DNA of 7,859 nt from Thermoleophilia bacterium (GTDB taxonomy: Bacteria > Actinomycetota > Thermoleophilia > Gaiellales > SKUG01): positions 1-7,859 of the forward strand of contig JAGQUL010000091.1 in the NCBI GenBank assembly GCA_020438525.1. The letters are read 5' to 3'. A program made the translations under genes and the position numbers. Below, one piece after another: positions 5,791 to 7,859 of the stretch. The notes under the pieces are model-generated. The model ran no database searches, was not told the origin of the DNA, and was given only the letters and a program-made list of their open reading frames with translations. How positions within the stretch are numbered: position 1 is the first letter of the stretch; each line of letters starts with the position of its first letter.

Positions 5791-7041
5791 ATGACTCCGC
5801 CCCCCGACGACACACGAGGCATCGAGAGCCAGCGCGCCGAGTTCGACCGCGTCCTCGCGGACGCGCGCGAGCGCTACGAGGACTCCGTCGACGGCACGCT
5901 CGGCGTGGAGGAGGAGTACGCGATCTGCGACGCGGACTCGCTCGACCTCGTGCCGCGCTTCGAGCAGGTGCGCGAGGCGGCCCTCGCAGCGGGTGGGCTC
6001 GAGCACGCGGTGGCGGGCGAGCTGCTCGCGAGCGAGATCGAGTTCCGCACGGGACGCTGCGAGCGCTGGGGCGATGCCTACGAGGAGCTGACTGACATCC
6101 GCGCGCGCGTGTCGAAGGTTGCGCAGAGCGAGCAGCTGCTGCTCGCCACCAGCGCGACGCATCCCTGGGCCGACTACCGCGAGCAGGAGATCGTCGACCT
6201 GCCCTACTACACGGAGCTGGTCGAGCGGCTGCAGTACGTCGCGCACCGCAACAACACCTTCGGGCTGCACGTGCACGTCGGCGTGCGCGGGGCCGACCGT
6301 GCGATCCGCGTGGCCGACGCACTGCGTGCGTACCAGCCGCTGCTGCTCGCGCTGAGCGCGTCGTCGCCGTTCCTCGACGGGCGCGACAGCGGCCTCGCAT
6401 CGTCGCGCCACATGATCTTCAGCCGCAACTTCATCCGCGGCAACATCGCGCCGGTGTTCGGCACGTTCGACGGATACCTCGAGCACCTGCGGTGGCTGCG
6501 CGACGCGGGCTCGATCGGCACCGTGGGCCAGCTGTGGTGGGGAACGCGCCCGCACCTGCTCCACGGCACGGTCGAGCTGCGGATGTTCGACGGGCAGCCC
6601 GACGTTCGCGACACGCTCGCGCTGACCGCGCTCGCCGCGGGCACGATCGCCCACCTGTGCGACCTGCACGACGCGGGCGAGCTGCCGGAGCCGATCGAGT
6701 CGCACCTGATCGACGAGAACTGCTGGCGCGCCGCGCGCTGGGGAACCGCCGCGCGGTTCATCGACCTGCCGAGCTCGAAGATCGTCTGCGCTGAGGAGGC
6801 GATCGGGCGCCTGATCGGCAGCGCCCGCCAGGCCGGGCGCTCGCATGGTCTTGGGCTCGACGCAGGGCTCGATCGTGCGCAGGAGCTGCTCGACGCGGGA
6901 TGCAGCGCGCTCTGGCAGCGCTCGCTCGTGGAGCAGGGCGCGACGATCCCCGAGGTGTACCGAGCCGTGGTGCACGCAACGATGTCGAGTGCCCAGGATG
7001 CCCTCGAAGCAGGGGCAGCAGTGGTGGATCCCACGCACTGA
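5791..7041 (+). CDS. Carboxylate-amine ligase, YbdK-like (glutamate-cysteine ligase type 2 / GCS2 family)
   Basis: This 416-residue soluble enzyme belongs to the GCS2 branch of ATP-dependent carboxylate-amine ligases, which join a carboxylate (classically the gamma-carboxyl of glutamate) to an amine. Visible motifs are GVEEEY (38-43, metal/ATP-binding glutamates), NNTFGLHVHVGV (154-165), the FSRNF region (210-214), QLWWGTRPH (247-255), HGTVELRMFDGQP (258-270) and ENCWRAARWG (309-318). The catalytic region looks intact. It has about 35 residues before GVEEEY, a longer N-terminus than E. coli YbdK, which is about 372 residues. ATG 5791 is chosen because the upstream in-frame stretch is antisense to the binding-protein gene and a -10 hexamer lies just before it. 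The true substrate is uncertain: many YbdK-like proteins are poor glutamate-cysteine ligases, and the actinomycete relative EgtA works in ergothioneine synthesis. It is divergent from the importer operon, with no partner gene beside it. Confidence 0.9.
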   Translation: MTPPPDDTRGIESQRAEFDRVLADARERYEDSVDGTLGVEEEYAICDADSLDLVPRFEQVREAALAAGGLEHAVAGELLASEIEFRTGRCERWGDAYEELTDIRARVSKVAQSEQLLLATSATHPWADYREQEIVDLPYYTELVERLQYVAHRNNTFGLHVHVGVRGADRAIRVADALRAYQPLLLALSASSPFLDGRDSGLASSRHMIFSRNFIRGNIAPVFGTFDGYLEHLRWLRDAGSIGTVGQLWWGTRPHLLHGTVELRMFDGQPDVRDTLALTALAAGTIAHLCDLHDAGELPEPIESHLIDENCWRAARWGTAARFIDLPSSKIVCAEEAIGRLIGSARQAGRSHGLGLDAGLDRAQELLDAGCSALWQRSLVEQGATIPEVYRAVVHATMSSAQDALEAGAAVVDPTH

Positions 7042-7123
7042 TGCGGCATTGGCGCGATTGCGTCGTGGTGAACATCATCTGGTGAAGTCGTTCGCCTGAC
7101 GGATCATCTTCGGAATGTCGGCG

Positions 7124-7138
7124 GAACGCGCGGCGTTC
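7124..7138. promoter_or_regulatory. Inverted repeat upstream of the pyrophosphatase gene
   Basis: GAACGC (7124-7129) and GCGTTC (7133-7138) are exact reverse complements around a 3-base centre. The site lies about 15 bases upstream of a possible -10 hexamer at 7154-7159, so it covers the region where a -35 would sit. It could be an operator, or a hairpin ending transcription of the ligase gene 83 bases upstream, although no T-run follows. Confidence 0.3.
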
Positions 7139-7153
7139 GTCCGACGCTTCGGG

Positions 7154-7159
7154 TAGGGT
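7154..7159 (+). promoter_or_regulatory. Possible -10 hexamer TAGGGT for the pyrophosphatase gene
   Basis: TAGGGT matches the actinomycete TANNNT pattern in the 232-bp gap before the pyrophosphatase gene. It would give a 5' leader of roughly 105-110 bases. There is no clear -35 at 16-18 bases, so the assignment is tentative. Confidence 0.3.
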
Positions 7160-7237
7160 CCCGGCTCGTGCCGGCCATGGCTGGTGTTGCGCTGCGTGCG
7201 CGGCATCCGCCGGAAGCGGTGACTGACAACCACCAAA

Positions 7238-7257
7238 GCGGCGCCGGCCGGTGCCGC
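7238..7257 (+). promoter_or_regulatory. Strong hairpin directly before the pyrophosphatase ribosome-binding site
   Basis: GCGGCGCC (7238-7245) pairs with GGTGCCGC (7250-7257) over 8 bp, including one G-T wobble, around a GGCC loop. The stem ends six bases before the AGGAGA ribosome-binding site (7264-7269). It could stabilise the mRNA, affect translation, or form part of a larger leader structure. It lacks a T-run, so it is not a standard terminator. I do not recognise a known riboswitch class here. Confidence 0.4.
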
Positions 7258-7263
7258 CAGACC

Positions 7264-7269
7264 AGGAGA
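7264..7269 (+). promoter_or_regulatory. Shine-Dalgarno site AGGAGA that fixes a GTG start
   Basis: AGGAGA lies four bases before GTG 7274 and is the best ribosome-binding site in the window. It decides in favour of the GTG start over the first in-frame ATG (7364), which would remove the first membrane helix of the pyrophosphatase. Confidence 0.8.
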
Positions 7270-7273
7270 CAAC

Positions 7274-7859
7274 GTGGACTTCTTCGCAGACCACGGCGTG
7301 GCATTCGCGCTGATCGCGGCAGCGATCGGCGTGCTGTACGGCATCGTGCAGATCGCCAGCCTCATGAAGCTGCCCGACGGCGACGACCGCATGCGCGAGA
7401 TCGCGGCAGCCATCCAGGAAGGCGCATCCGCATACCTGCGCCGCCAGTACACCACCATCGCCGCAGTCGGCGTCGTCGTGGCGCTGATCGTCGGCTTCGC
7501 GATCGACTGGTACACCGCGATCGGCTTCGTGATCGGCGGCGTGCTCTCCGGTGCGGCAGGCTTCGTCGGCATGACCGTGTCGGTGCGCGTGAACGTGCGA
7601 ACCGCAGAGGCCGCGAAGAAGGGTCTGGCAGCCGGCCTGTCGACCGCGTTCCGCGGCGGCGCGGTGACCGGCCTGCTCGTGGTCGGCTTCGGCCTGCTCG
7701 GCGTTGCCGGCTACTACGCGATCCTCACCAACCTGGTCGACCTCGACCTGGCGAAGGAGACCGACCTCGAGCACATCAAGAACGGCCTGATCGGCGTCGG
7801 CTTCGGCGGCTCGCTGATCAGCGTGTTCGCTCGACTCGGCGGCGGCATCTTCACCAAGG
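7274..7859 (+). CDS. hppA: Membrane-bound ion-translocating pyrophosphatase (H+-PPase), N-terminal part
   Basis: This is the first 195 codons of a pump that hydrolyses cytoplasmic pyrophosphate and moves H+ (in some family members Na+) across the membrane. The gene runs off the window; full proteins are usually about 660-800 residues. TM1 lies at about 9-31, and a cytoplasmic stretch carries the family motif IQEGASAYLRRQY (47-59). TM2 is at 61-77 and TM3 at 82-100, followed by the conserved GMTVSVRVNVRTAEAA (99-114). A helix follows near 127-151, then GVGFGGSLISVFARLGGGIFTK (174-195), which leads into the pyrophosphate-binding region. These match the family almost residue for residue. The start is GTG with AGGAGA four bases before it. 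The residues that separate K+-dependent from K+-independent types and H+ from Na+ pumps lie beyond the window. A 232-bp gap with possible regulatory structures separates it from the ligase gene, so it is probably transcribed on its own. Confidence 0.96.
   Translation, partial: MDFFADHGVAFALIAAAIGVLYGIVQIASLMKLPDGDDRMREIAAAIQEGASAYLRRQYTTIAAVGVVVALIVGFAIDWYTAIGFVIGGVLSGAAGFVGMTVSVRVNVRTAEAAKKGLAAGLSTAFRGGAVTGLLVVGFGLLGVAGYYAILTNLVDLDLAKETDLEHIKNGLIGVGFGGSLISVFARLGGGIFTK

Noticed and set aside
5782..7038. 418-codon minus-strand open frame opposite the ligase
   Set aside because: It has no recognisable motifs and its composition is that of an antisense shadow; the plus strand carries the intact GCS2 motifs.
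7041..7085. 14-codon open frame (ATG overlapping the ligase stop) as a small gene
   Set aside because: It is too short to judge, has no ribosome-binding site of note and no distinctive sequence.
7160..7273. Known riboswitch (fluoride or cyclic di-GMP type) before the pyrophosphatase
   Set aside because: Some short strings look similar to the cyclic di-GMP class, but the conserved cores and pairing order of these classes could not be traced.
6758..7774. 338-codon minus-strand open frame spanning the ligase end, the intergenic gap and the pyrophosphatase start
   Set aside because: It is opposite a clear pyrophosphatase coding sequence with a strong ribosome-binding site, and its product is compositionally biased without a recognisable domain.

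Overview
The window is GC-rich, and its coding frames strongly prefer G or C at the third codon position. GTG and ATG starts, tightly overlapping genes, a membrane pyrophosphatase and a secreted CARDB/Calx-beta protein together suggest a high-GC actinomycete. A deep-branching group such as Thermoleophilia/Solirubrobacterales is the best guess. That placement is inferred from style and gene content, because no rRNA or other marker gene is present.

Layout. (1) 111-1868, plus strand: a 585-residue secreted, modular beta-sandwich protein with signal peptide, CARDB, Calx-beta, an Ig-like module and a probable lamin-tail-like domain. (2) 1887-5619, minus strand: a three-gene operon for a peptide/nickel-type ABC importer. 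It reads, in transcription order, substrate-binding protein, DppC-type permease, DppB-type permease. The genes overlap by 4 bases (ATGA) and 1 base (TGATG), and no ATPase gene is present. It converges on the secreted-protein gene across an 18-bp gap. (3) 5620-5790: a divergent promoter region with a 7+7 bp inverted repeat and a well-formed -10 hexamer placed for leaderless or near-leaderless transcription of the next gene. (4) 5791-7041, plus strand: a YbdK/GCS2-type carboxylate-amine ligase. (5) 7042-7273: an intergenic leader with two inverted repeats, a possible promoter and a strong Shine-Dalgarno site. (6) 7274 to the window edge, plus strand: the N-terminal 195 codons of a membrane-bound proton (or sodium) pumping pyrophosphatase, starting at GTG.

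How the genes work together. Only the three importer genes are clearly one functional unit: the binding protein captures a ligand outside the cell, the two permeases form the channel, and ATPases encoded elsewhere must drive it. The ligase could be linked to the importer through the shared divergent promoter region, but this is only positional. The pyrophosphatase is a housekeeping energy gene with its own leader.

I did not find a defence system, CRISPR array, mobile element, tRNA or rRNA. The observations most worth checking are the phenylalanine that replaces the lipobox cysteine of the binding protein, the missing ATPases with swapped permease order, the acidic protein tail whose codons also form the next gene's ribosome-binding site, and the structured pyrophosphatase leader.
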